This document shows, in pieces, positions 26,431 to 34,073 of a stretch of 64,000 nucleotides of DNA. Source of the DNA: Mariniphaga anaerophila (GTDB lineage: Bacteria; Bacteroidota; Bacteroidia; Bacteroidales; Prolixibacteraceae). The stretch spans positions 1-64,000 of the forward strand of contig NZ_FQUM01000015.1 of NCBI RefSeq assembly GCF_900129025.1, read 5' to 3'. Within the stretch, counting starts at the first letter, position 1, and each line of letters opens with the position of its first letter. The notes beneath the pieces are model-generated. The model searched no databases. It was not told the DNA's origin and worked only from the letters and a program-made list of their open reading frames with translations. The position numbers and the translations under genes are program-made.

Positions 26431-27672
26431 TTATTCAGAAACAAGAATGTAGCCTCCAAATAATGTGTCGGGGAAAGCCGGGGTTATTGGGAAGAACCCG
26501 GATTCGATTTTAGAATTTTCGAGACTCAGCGGATGAGAATTTTCCATTTTTACTTTAAAATTGGCGAAGGTATTTCCCGGTTCAAAAAAGGTTTTAAAAA
26601 CGGCTTTTCTGTTTGGGATAATTAGTTTCTCGAGGAAGAGCGAAAGCAGTCCCATGTTCTGCCTTACATTGATTTCGAGGCAGGGATTTACACGAATATT
26701 CCCGTCGTCGTCTTTAAAAATGAGGGTGTCGATTCCGAAGTTCCCTTCGTAGTACTGTGCAAGTTTGCTGTTCTCAATAACTTTTGTGAGCGGCGCAACC
26801 AGCATTTCCGGAAGCGATTCTGCAAATGTTGTAATCTCAGGTGCTAATTCATTTGGCCACCCATTGAGGAAATTCCCGTGGTACTGCCCTTTGCTGTCAG
26901 TTAGAAACCGGCTGACGCCGAGGTAGGATATTTTTCCTTTTTCCAGCCTGAACTGGAGTGCCATATCCAGCACTTTTTCTAACAGCGGCTCAACAATAAC
27001 GTATCCCTGATCTTTGACAATACCTAGTATTTTTTCCCAGACTTTTTCGATAACCGGTGTTTTGGTTACTTTTTGCAAACCTCTTCCTGAACTGCTCCAC
27101 GGCGCTTTTATCATAATTTTTCCCCACCGGCGAATCAGTGTTTCTACTTCTGATTTTGTTGTGCAAACCCGGGGAATCAGATGCGATTGTAAAACTTTGT
27201 TCACTGGTAACAGGGGCAAAAGATTTGTTAATGTTTCCAGTGCAAATTTTTTGGAGTAAATCGGTTTGTATTCGGGTTTCCAGCAGGCGACCGGCGAATT
27301 TTGAAAACGTTCGGAACAGGATGCTTTCAGGGGATCCAAAATTCGGTGCGCGGCAGGGCTCCAGCCCCAAGGAAGCAGCCAGTTTTTTGGTTGCACTGAA
27401 AAATCGCGATTATCAGCTATCGTCTGTAATTGCAGAAATTGTGGCGGGTCAATATTAATTTTCTGAAGGGATTTCAAAAATGTTGCAGGGGGGATTTTCT
27501 TTGTCAGAACTTTGTCGCTTTTCTTCGCGAAAAAAAGCGGAAGCGTTCCCATGTCTTCTTCCATTTTTTGCAGCAGCCGGTTGGGTTGCCACGATGGGAA
27601 ACCATTTGCTATGGCATACTCACAGGTTGGATTGTACAGGTAGATGTCGGGAAGATTTTTCATGTGCAGCAT
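26431..27672 (-). CDS. Unknown ATP-grasp-like protein coupled to an acyltransferase gene
   Basis: A 413-residue cytoplasmic protein I cannot name. It starts with DIYLYNPTCEYAIANG, similar to Bacteroidota hypothetical proteins that begin LYNP or FNPE. Two blocks resemble ATP-grasp enzymes: IKAPWSSSGRGL (about 188-199), a glycine-rich nucleotide loop after a basic strand, and RVNPCLEINVRQNMG (about 327-341), like the metal-binding E-x-N end. The long open frame reaches 27732, but ATG at 27672 lies two bases after the upstream gene's stop and gives the conserved start; ATG at 27663 is also possible. The tight junction with the LpxL-like gene suggests coupled expression. Substrate and reaction are unknown. 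Confidence 0.7.
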   Translation of the reverse strand: MLHMKNLPDIYLYNPTCEYAIANGFPSWQPNRLLQKMEEDMGTLPLFFAKKSDKVLTKKIPPATFLKSLQKINIDPPQFLQLQTIADNRDFSVQPKNWLLPWGWSPAAHRILDPLKASCSERFQNSPVACWKPEYKPIYSKKFALETLTNLLPLLPVNKVLQSHLIPRVCTTKSEVETLIRRWGKIMIKAPWSSSGRGLQKVTKTPVIEKVWEKILGIVKDQGYVIVEPLLEKVLDMALQFRLEKGKISYLGVSRFLTDSKGQYHGNFLNGWPNELAPEITTFAESLPEMLVAPLTKVIENSKLAQYYEGNFGIDTLIFKDDDGNIRVNPCLEINVRQNMGLLSLFLEKLIIPNRKAVFKTFFEPGNTFANFKVKMENSHPLSLENSKIESGFFPITPAFPDTLFGGYILVSE

Positions 27673-27674
27673 TT

Positions 27675-28619
27675 TTATCCCATTAGCGGAATTCCTTCGG
27701 GGCGCTGGTGTTTCCAGCGGCGGTGCGACCAAAGGTAATACTCCGGTTCCTGACGTATTATTTCTTCCATTTTTCGGATGTAAGCCAACAAAATTTCATG
27801 GGATTCCACCTCTTGTGGGTTTTCTATAAGCGGGAAATATTTTGCCACGTATTTTCCCCGGCCTGTTTTTACTACGTGCTGAAAAAAGACAGCCTGATTT
27901 GTTTTTGCTGCAATTTTTTCGGGCCCGGAGAAAAAGGGCGCTTCGCGGTTTAAAAAGAGTGCCCAGAATTTTGAGGATGCAGCAGGTGTCTGGTCAGCTC
28001 CCAGCCAAAGAATGGTTGGTATTTTTGCATGGTGAAATTCAAGTGCTTTACGTGCTGACTGGTACACCGGGATGCATTGGCCGCCCCACCGTTGCCGCGC
28101 ATGGAGCAGAAACTTTTCCATCGCATGGTTGCCGCGCACGGGGTTGTATATCATTAGTACGAGGTGTTTGATGTGAGCCTGAATGAAACTGCACCATTCC
28201 CAGTTGTTGTGGTGCATGGCCAAAACAATAAAACTTTTTCCCTGGCGGTAATATTCCTCCATAATGTCCAGCCCTTCAAATGTAATGTGCTTGTTCAGCT
28301 TTTCCGGAGAAATACTGTTTAACTTAACGGATTCTACCATTAAATCGGTAAAATGTCGGTAAAAACGGGCGGCAATTTGTTTCCGTTCTTTGGCTGTTTT
28401 TTCAGGGAAGGCATATTTCAGATTTTCCATAACTACTTTTTCGCGGTAATGAAAAACATGTTTTGTTAAAAAGCAGGTTATATCCGAAATTACAAACAGC
28501 ACCCGGAAAGGGAGCAGCGAAATGAGCCGTAGAATGCCGGCCAGAATGTTGTTAACTGTTTTTTTTAAGGGGCTTTCGTGGAATCTTTTATCTCTTCTCT
28601 CAAGGTTGTTCTTCTTCAT
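27675..28619 (-). CDS. LpxL/HtrB-type lysophospholipid acyltransferase (copy 1)
   Basis: A 314-residue member of the Lip_A_acyltrans family. The catalytic H-x4-E motif is in AMHHNNWEW (about 138-146), with an N-terminal hydrophobic segment for inner-membrane attachment (about 28-50) and the typical YLWSHRRWKHQRP ending. Relatives transfer secondary acyl chains to lipid A; in Bacteroidota other lipid acceptors are possible. It is 24 bases downstream of a second family member (28644-29537), so the two form a tandem pair, and it is closely followed by the ATP-grasp-like unknown. Confidence 0.85.
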   Translation of the reverse strand: MKKNNLERRDKRFHESPLKKTVNNILAGILRLISLLPFRVLFVISDITCFLTKHVFHYREKVVMENLKYAFPEKTAKERKQIAARFYRHFTDLMVESVKLNSISPEKLNKHITFEGLDIMEEYYRQGKSFIVLAMHHNNWEWCSFIQAHIKHLVLMIYNPVRGNHAMEKFLLHARQRWGGQCIPVYQSARKALEFHHAKIPTILWLGADQTPAASSKFWALFLNREAPFFSGPEKIAAKTNQAVFFQHVVKTGRGKYVAKYFPLIENPQEVESHEILLAYIRKMEEIIRQEPEYYLWSHRRWKHQRPEGIPLMG

Positions 28620-28643
28620 CTATACCCAAAATTAAAAATCATG

Positions 28644-29537
28644 TTAAACTTGTAGTGGCACTTCTGCCGGGCGTTTGTTTTTCCAGCGTTTGTGCGACCA
28701 AAGGTAGTATTCAGGTTTGTCGTTTATGATTTTTTCCATTTTGCGGATGTATGCGTTCATTATTTCAAACTCGCTGTGTTCCTGCGGATTTTCAAACAAC
28801 ACCTCGAATGTTGTTTCGTAGAATCCTCTTTTCACTTTAACCGTGTTTTGAAAAATTACGGGATAATTAAATCGTCGCGAGATGGCAGCCGGGCCGGGAT
28901 AAAATACGGTTTCCTGATTCAGAAACATTGTCCAGAATTTATAGAACGCCGGGGGAGTCTGGTCACCAGCCAGCCAGATAAACACCGGCTCATGGCTTTT
29001 TTCGGCTCTGATTATGCGCCGTAATATTGAAGAGTCGGAAGTCATTTCAGCGCCGAAACGCGCGCGGTTATCATTGATGTACTTGTTGAACTGAAGATTG
29101 TGAAGCGGTTTGTAAACGCCAAGTACATTGTGTTTTATAAATAGCGGAAATGCACCGCCCCATTCCCAGTTGTTTTGATGCATTGTAAGAACAACAACGC
29201 TTTTCCCCTGCTCAAAATAGTTGTTAATAAGCTCCGGGTTTTTTACAGCCATTCTTTTTTTTATGTTCTTCTTTTTAATGCTCCCCAGTTTAATCGCTTC
29301 CATAATCAGGTCGCAGAGATGCCGGTAAAACCGCTTTCTTATTTTTCTTAGCTCGGACTCACTCTTTTCGGGGAACGAGTTGCGGAGATTCATGTAAACA
29401 ACATCTTTACGGTAACCCATTATATGGAAAACAACAACATAAAGAATGTCCGATAAAATGTATATGATCCAAAAGGGAAACAGTGCAACCATCTTCAGTG
29501 AAAAAATGCCTATGTGTGTTGAATTCCCTTTGCTCAT
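28644..29537 (-). CDS. LpxL/HtrB-type lysophospholipid acyltransferase (copy 2)
   Basis: A 297-residue paralog of the next downstream gene. The H-x4-E motif is in TMHQNNWEW (about 118-126); the hydrophobic N-terminus (MVALFPFWIIYILSDILYVVVF) and the YLWSHKRWKNKRP ending match copy 1. The two copies share order and motifs but have diverged clearly, so they probably add different chains or act at different positions of the same lipid. It is the first gene of the minus-strand run 29537-26431. A weak TAGCTTTA element lies just upstream. Confidence 0.85.
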   Translation of the reverse strand: MSKGNSTHIGIFSLKMVALFPFWIIYILSDILYVVVFHIMGYRKDVVYMNLRNSFPEKSESELRKIRKRFYRHLCDLIMEAIKLGSIKKKNIKKRMAVKNPELINNYFEQGKSVVVLTMHQNNWEWGGAFPLFIKHNVLGVYKPLHNLQFNKYINDNRARFGAEMTSDSSILRRIIRAEKSHEPVFIWLAGDQTPPAFYKFWTMFLNQETVFYPGPAAISRRFNYPVIFQNTVKVKRGFYETTFEVLFENPQEHSEFEIMNAYIRKMEKIINDKPEYYLWSHKRWKNKRPAEVPLQV

Positions 29538-29606
29538 AACGATTTTTAAAGATGTGTAAAGCTACATTTTTTCGTATAAAACCGGACCAAAAACTATTTT
29601 CCTTTT

Positions 29607-29614
29607 TATCTTCG
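29607..29614 (+). promoter_or_regulatory. Possible -7 element of the GDPD gene
   Basis: TATCTTCG differs from TAnnTTTG at one position and lies 19 bases before the start codon at 29634, the same distance as in other promoters here. No good -33 was seen. Confidence 0.35.
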
Positions 29615-29633
29615 ACACAAAATTTATAATACC

Positions 29634-30407
29634 ATGAGGATTTTGATGACTTTTTTGTGTCTGTCGTTTAGCGCGGGGCTGTTTGCCCAGCAAACATTTA
29701 TTGCCCACAGGGGAGCTTCTTATCTGGCTCCTGAAAATACGGTTGCGTCTGCAAATCTGGCCTGGGAGCTGAATGCCGATGCTGTGGAAATTGACGTGTA
29801 TCTGACCAAAGATAACCGCGTGATGGTTATGCACGACAAAAGTACCAAACGAACAAGCGGAGGTAAAACGGATTTTGTTATGAAAGACACCCCGTCGTCG
29901 GTTTTACGCGGAACTGAGGTAGGGAGCTGGAAAGGCGAAAAGTATGCCGGAGAGAAAATTCCTTTTATTTCTGAAGTTATTGAAACAGTTCCCAAAGGGA
30001 AAGACCTGGTTGTGGAAATTAAATGCGGAAGCGAAGTACTGCCCTTTTTGAAAAAGGAAATTGAAAAGAGCGGAAAGCTGGAGCAGATGATTTTTATCTG
30101 TTTTGGATGGGAAACCATTTTGGATACCAAAAAAGAGTTTCCGAACAACGCCTGTTACTGGCTGAGTTCTACCAAACAGGGATTGCGTGAAAAAATGAAA
30201 GATGCTGCTCATGCAGGTCTCGAAGGCGTTAATTTGAGCTACAGAATTATTGACGAAGAAGTAATGCAGATGGCCAAAGAGTTTAACCTTGAAGTGTTGA
30301 CCTGGACAGTGGACGACCCCGAAGTGGCAAAAAGATTGACCAGTTTGGGAGTGACTGCCATCACCACAAATCGTCCTCAATGGCTGAAAAAAGAAATGGG
30401 AATGTAA
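29634..30407 (+). CDS. Exported glycerophosphodiester phosphodiesterase
   Basis: A 257-residue GDPD. A Sec signal peptide (MRILMTFLCLSFSAGLFAQQ) leads directly into the active-site FIAHRGASYLAPENT (His-Arg, Glu), followed by AVEIDVYLTKD and VMVMHDKSTKRT (second His), and a VLTWTVDDPE near the C-terminus. The TIM-barrel enzyme hydrolyses deacylated phospholipid diesters to glycerol-3-phosphate and alcohol in the periplasm. It stands alone and is bounded downstream by a strong two-way terminator. Confidence 0.9.
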   Translation: MRILMTFLCLSFSAGLFAQQTFIAHRGASYLAPENTVASANLAWELNADAVEIDVYLTKDNRVMVMHDKSTKRTSGGKTDFVMKDTPSSVLRGTEVGSWKGEKYAGEKIPFISEVIETVPKGKDLVVEIKCGSEVLPFLKKEIEKSGKLEQMIFICFGWETILDTKKEFPNNACYWLSSTKQGLREKMKDAAHAGLEGVNLSYRIIDEEVMQMAKEFNLEVLTWTVDDPEVAKRLTSLGVTAITTNRPQWLKKEMGM

Positions 30408-30471
30408 TTGCCGCGTTTGTTTTCCAGCGAGTTCGCACTCTGTTGGAACAATGCAACTGGCAAGGCAGAAG

Positions 30472-30506
30472 ATAAAAAAAGAGGAGCGCGCGCTCCTCTT
30501 TTTTTG
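30472..30506. terminator. Bidirectional terminator
   Basis: A perfect palindrome GAGGAGCGCGCGCTCCTC (30481-30498) is flanked by A-run on the left and T-run on the right, so it can end transcription from both the GDPD gene and the convergent peptide-transporter gene. Confidence 0.9.
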
Positions 30507-30524
30507 TGTGTATGTGAGTGTTTC

Positions 30525-32309
30525 TTATTTGGTTAGTCTTTCCAGTCTTTTCATAATAGAAAATATGAAAGCTGCAGAAGCAAGGCAACAAACCACGAAA
30601 ATGGCCCACAGTTGCCAGAGTTCCAGTCTGTCCCAGAAATAACTTCCAATTCCGAGCAGCTTATTTCCAACTGCGGTAGCGAGCAACCAGCCTCCCTGCA
30701 TCAGACCCTGGAAGCGTGCCGGCGACACTTTCGATACAAAAGAAAGTCCCATCGGGCTTAAGAATAGTTCAGCAATGGTAAGTACCATGTAACTGCTCAT
30801 CAGCCAGTACGGCGATACACGTGAAGTGTCGGGAACTGCTTCTCCCTGCAGTTGAACCGGAGAAATCACGTCCAGTGAAGCCACCAGCATAATCAGAAAC
30901 CCGAAGGAAGCGATAATCATACCGATACCGATTTTTTTCGGAGTGGAAGGCTCTTTCCCCCGGTTGGCAAGCCAGGTGAAAATCCCCATCACCAAAAAGG
31001 TGAGAGAAACAATAAACAGCGGGTTAAACGATTGGAAAATTTCAGGGGCAATTGCATTGTCTGCTTCGCCACGACTGAAAAAGTAGTAGGTGAGAAATCC
31101 CAGTCCTACGAATAACGCGCCGCCCAATATGCGAACATTCTTTTCCAGCTTTTTCCGAAGTAAAAGCACGAGACCCACAACAGTTCCGATAAATGCAAGA
31201 ATATAATCAAGCCTGAAGAAAAGGAAGGTGAAAGGGCCTACGGTTTTTGTCGTATAGTCGCGGGCAAACATTGTTTGCGTAAGCCCGTTTTGATGGAACG
31301 ACATCCAGAAAAAGATTACCACAAGGAAAACCAGCAAAAGAGCGGTAACTCTCGGGCGTTCTTCTTTTGTGGATGACTGCAGCATCCAGGCAACAAAACC
31401 TGCAAAAAGTCCGAACGCAAAACCAATGTCTGAGTTGCCAAATACAAAATAGATAACAAGGGCAACCACCGCCATTACACCCAGCGAAATACCGATTTTT
31501 GAAAAGCTCTTTTCTACTTTCACTTCGTTGGTAGAAGCGGTTACTTCTTTCGTTGGCAGTAGTTTACTAAAGAAAATGTAAACCAGTAACGAAATCAGCA
31601 TGGCACCGGCAGCAACGGCAAATGCATAATTGTATCCTTTAGAGAATACGGCAATGTATTCGTGTGCAAATTCTGTTATGTCGGTTACCGGACCATTCAA
31701 ACTGACTTTATTTGCCAGTTCGGTGATCTGGGCAGAATGCTCCATGTTTCCGTCAATTATTTGGTGGCACAATGCAGGTAAACTGCCGTCGTGCACAAAA
31801 CCGTTGGTTTTTAACCACCAGTTGCGTACTGCCGTGGCAGCAAACGGTGCGAAAAATGCGCCGACATTTATACCCATGTAAAAAATGAGGAAAGCTTTGT
31901 CCCGAAGTTTTTCATATTTCGGGTTATCGTACATCTGACCAACAACTGCCTGCAAATTTCCTTTAAAAAGTCCGTTACCAAGAGCAATGGTGAAAAGGAA
32001 AACAACTGTCATGGAAAGTGGCATTCCGGGGATTGCCATTAAAACATATCCGGCAAACATAATTATGATGCCGCTGAGAATTACTGACTTGTACTTTTTT
32101 GTGGCATCTGCAATTATTCCACCGAGCAGTGCGAGAGCGTAAATGGCAAAATAAAACCAACTGTATATACTTCCTGCGGTTTCTGCATTAACACCGTATT
32201 TTGCCTGTAAAAAAAGCACAAGGATAGCCATCATGGTATAGAACCCAAAACGTTCGCCCATGTTAGCGAAAAAGGCGACTATCAAGCCTTTAGGATGATT
32301 TTTGAACAT
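30525..32309 (-). CDS. POT/PTR-family peptide MFS transporter
   Basis: A 594-residue protein of the proton-coupled oligopeptide transporter family with about 14 hydrophobic segments. The N-terminal family motif ExxERFxYY reads NMGERFGFY, lacking the first glutamate (Asn instead). Other family parts are present: GGIIADATKKYKSVI, LGNGLFKGNLQAVVGQMY, DKAFLIFYMGINVGAF and, near the end, ELFLSPMGLSFVSKVSP. Members import di- and tripeptides with protons; the missing glutamate means coupling may differ. A long extracytoplasmic insert lies at about 175-225. It has a -7 element (TATATTTG) upstream. Confidence 0.85.
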   Translation of the reverse strand: MFKNHPKGLIVAFFANMGERFGFYTMMAILVLFLQAKYGVNAETAGSIYSWFYFAIYALALLGGIIADATKKYKSVILSGIIIMFAGYVLMAIPGMPLSMTVVFLFTIALGNGLFKGNLQAVVGQMYDNPKYEKLRDKAFLIFYMGINVGAFFAPFAATAVRNWWLKTNGFVHDGSLPALCHQIIDGNMEHSAQITELANKVSLNGPVTDITEFAHEYIAVFSKGYNYAFAVAAGAMLISLLVYIFFSKLLPTKEVTASTNEVKVEKSFSKIGISLGVMAVVALVIYFVFGNSDIGFAFGLFAGFVAWMLQSSTKEERPRVTALLLVFLVVIFFWMSFHQNGLTQTMFARDYTTKTVGPFTFLFFRLDYILAFIGTVVGLVLLLRKKLEKNVRILGGALFVGLGFLTYYFFSRGEADNAIAPEIFQSFNPLFIVSLTFLVMGIFTWLANRGKEPSTPKKIGIGMIIASFGFLIMLVASLDVISPVQLQGEAVPDTSRVSPYWLMSSYMVLTIAELFLSPMGLSFVSKVSPARFQGLMQGGWLLATAVGNKLLGIGSYFWDRLELWQLWAIFVVCCLASAAFIFSIMKRLERLTK

Positions 32310-32357
32310 CAGATACTTATTAATTTGATTTTTCGGTTACATTTTTTTCGGAACGAA

Positions 32358-32365
32358 CAAATATA
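32358..32365 (-). promoter_or_regulatory. -7 element of the peptide transporter gene
   Basis: On the minus strand TATATTTG exactly matches TAnnTTTG and is about 49 bases before the start codon at 32309. No TTTG was found at the ideal -33 distance. Confidence 0.5.
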
Positions 32366-32516
32366 ATCATTGAGCACAATTGAAAAATGGGAAAAAGTCA
32401 GTTAAAATGTAAAAATCATAGGTATAAAAAGATATCTAACTATTAAAACTGAAAAGTTTTCTACGTCGGTATTTATTCATAACTTACATGTATAAACCAT
32501 TAAATTATTAATTATC

Positions 32517-34058
32517 ATGTCAAAAGAAGTGCTTCCCAAAGAGTTAATGAATTCTGTATTGGGCAAGTTGTACGACGTACTTGCCAATGGCGACGGCGAT
32601 GTAGTTCCGCCGTCGGATGACAACTATTTAGCATGGCTTTCGGTGGGCGTCCCGTATCCTGCCGAAGAGCTGGATTTCCTTTCCGAAGGGTTGACCGGTG
32701 TTATTAAGAAAAGTGAAAACTCCGGAACAAAAAATGAGGAAAAAGATGAAGAAAAGGACGAAGAAGAGAAAAGCATTGAGGAAATTAACCAGCTGCTTGC
32801 GCAGGATACCGCCAGGAAATATCAACAGGCTGAAAATTTTGCCCGTATTGTTGATATGATTCCGGATACTTCGGGGGTAAAAGGCGATGTAACAATGAAT
32901 GTCTGGAATCCTGAGAATACCCTTTCTCAGGCCTACGAACACATTCTGAAATTCAGTCAGGTTGCCAACCTGGAGCCGGACGAAAAACTGAAAGCGAAAA
33001 TTGAAAAGCTGCGAGGCCTTTTGCAGGAGAAAAAAATTAAAAAGGATATTATTACCGATGAGGAAACCGAGGTGATTGAAGAGAGCCAGCTGGTTATTAA
33101 ATACACCGAGAAAATGCAGGATTTTCTTACTGCTGCCCTCGAATATAACACCCATCGTGTAAATGCGCTCACAGCCAAAGATCCGGGAGCTATCCATTTT
33201 TGGGCACTGAACGCTCCCATTCTCCGGAACAAAGTTTTGGCAGCTAAAAGAGACTGGGTAAATAATGGCTACAAAGAAGAGTATGAGAAAATTTCTGCTT
33301 TTATTTCGCAGGTAGAAGGGCGGAGTATGTTGGCGTTAAAAGAACGGTACCTCGATGATTTGGAAAAAACAAAGCTCACCGGAATTGCTTCCGGCGCCGA
33401 TTTCTTTTACTCGAGCCTTGTTCCCGGCAATTTTGCAAAGTCGGATAGCGGTTGGACACAGTTCACGTTTTCGAGCAGCGATTACAGTTCCAACTACAGC
33501 TTTTCTAAAAAGAAAGGATCGGGAGGTGGCGGACTGTCCTTCGGGTTATTCCGAGTAGGAGGCCGTGGCAGTTATGAGAAAAATGAATCCAGCAGTAAAA
33601 TGGATGCCAGCTCATTTTATCTCAAGTTCAAAATTGCGCAGGTTCCCATTGTCAGGCCCTGGTTTAACGTAAACTTTCTTACCAGTAAATACTGGCGGTT
33701 CGACAAAGCGAATCCCGAGTTCAAAGATCAGATGGTTTCAGATGGCGATTTGCCGCCAAACGGAATGATTCCGGCGTACACAACCACTGCTATTTTTGTA
33801 AAAGACCTGGTGCTGTATTTTGGCGAAAGACATTCTGAAATGCAATCAGAAATGACAAAAGCAGGCGGCGGAGGTTTTGTTGGCTGGGGACCGTTCCATC
33901 TTGGAGGAAGTTACAGTTCAACTAGCGGTTCGCGCGATTTTCAGCGTAACTCCGATTCTCAGGGTATTCGAATTGACGGAATGCAGCTTATCGGTTTTAA
34001 ATGTCATATGTTGCCAAAGTCTCCCGACCCTAATCCGGGAGTAGAAGAGTGGGTGTAA
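32517..34058 (+). CDS. Unknown protein A of a paralogous pair (Gly-rich beta module)
   Basis: A 513-residue protein I do not recognise; no signal peptide or membrane helix is seen. Parts in order: N-terminal LSVGVPYPAEELDFL (41-55); a strongly acidic, lysine-rich linker (about 63-89); a helical region to about 285 with W247 and the K253-E-E-Y-E block; a beta-rich part with YSSLVPGNF (298-306) and W313; a glycine-rich hairpin (334-352); IVRPWF (378-383) with S390-K-Y-W393; IFVKD (426-430); a second glycine-rich stretch (450-465); and a QLIGFKCHMLP tail (490-500) followed by a proline-rich end. The same landmarks recur in the next gene. The two lie 15 bases apart and probably form an operon. 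Function unknown. Confidence 0.75.
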   Translation: MSKEVLPKELMNSVLGKLYDVLANGDGDVVPPSDDNYLAWLSVGVPYPAEELDFLSEGLTGVIKKSENSGTKNEEKDEEKDEEEKSIEEINQLLAQDTARKYQQAENFARIVDMIPDTSGVKGDVTMNVWNPENTLSQAYEHILKFSQVANLEPDEKLKAKIEKLRGLLQEKKIKKDIITDEETEVIEESQLVIKYTEKMQDFLTAALEYNTHRVNALTAKDPGAIHFWALNAPILRNKVLAAKRDWVNNGYKEEYEKISAFISQVEGRSMLALKERYLDDLEKTKLTGIASGADFFYSSLVPGNFAKSDSGWTQFTFSSSDYSSNYSFSKKKGSGGGGLSFGLFRVGGRGSYEKNESSSKMDASSFYLKFKIAQVPIVRPWFNVNFLTSKYWRFDKANPEFKDQMVSDGDLPPNGMIPAYTTTAIFVKDLVLYFGERHSEMQSEMTKAGGGGFVGWGPFHLGGSYSSTSGSRDFQRNSDSQGIRIDGMQLIGFKCHMLPKSPDPNPGVEEWV

Positions 34059-34073
34059 TTTAAATCTGAAATA

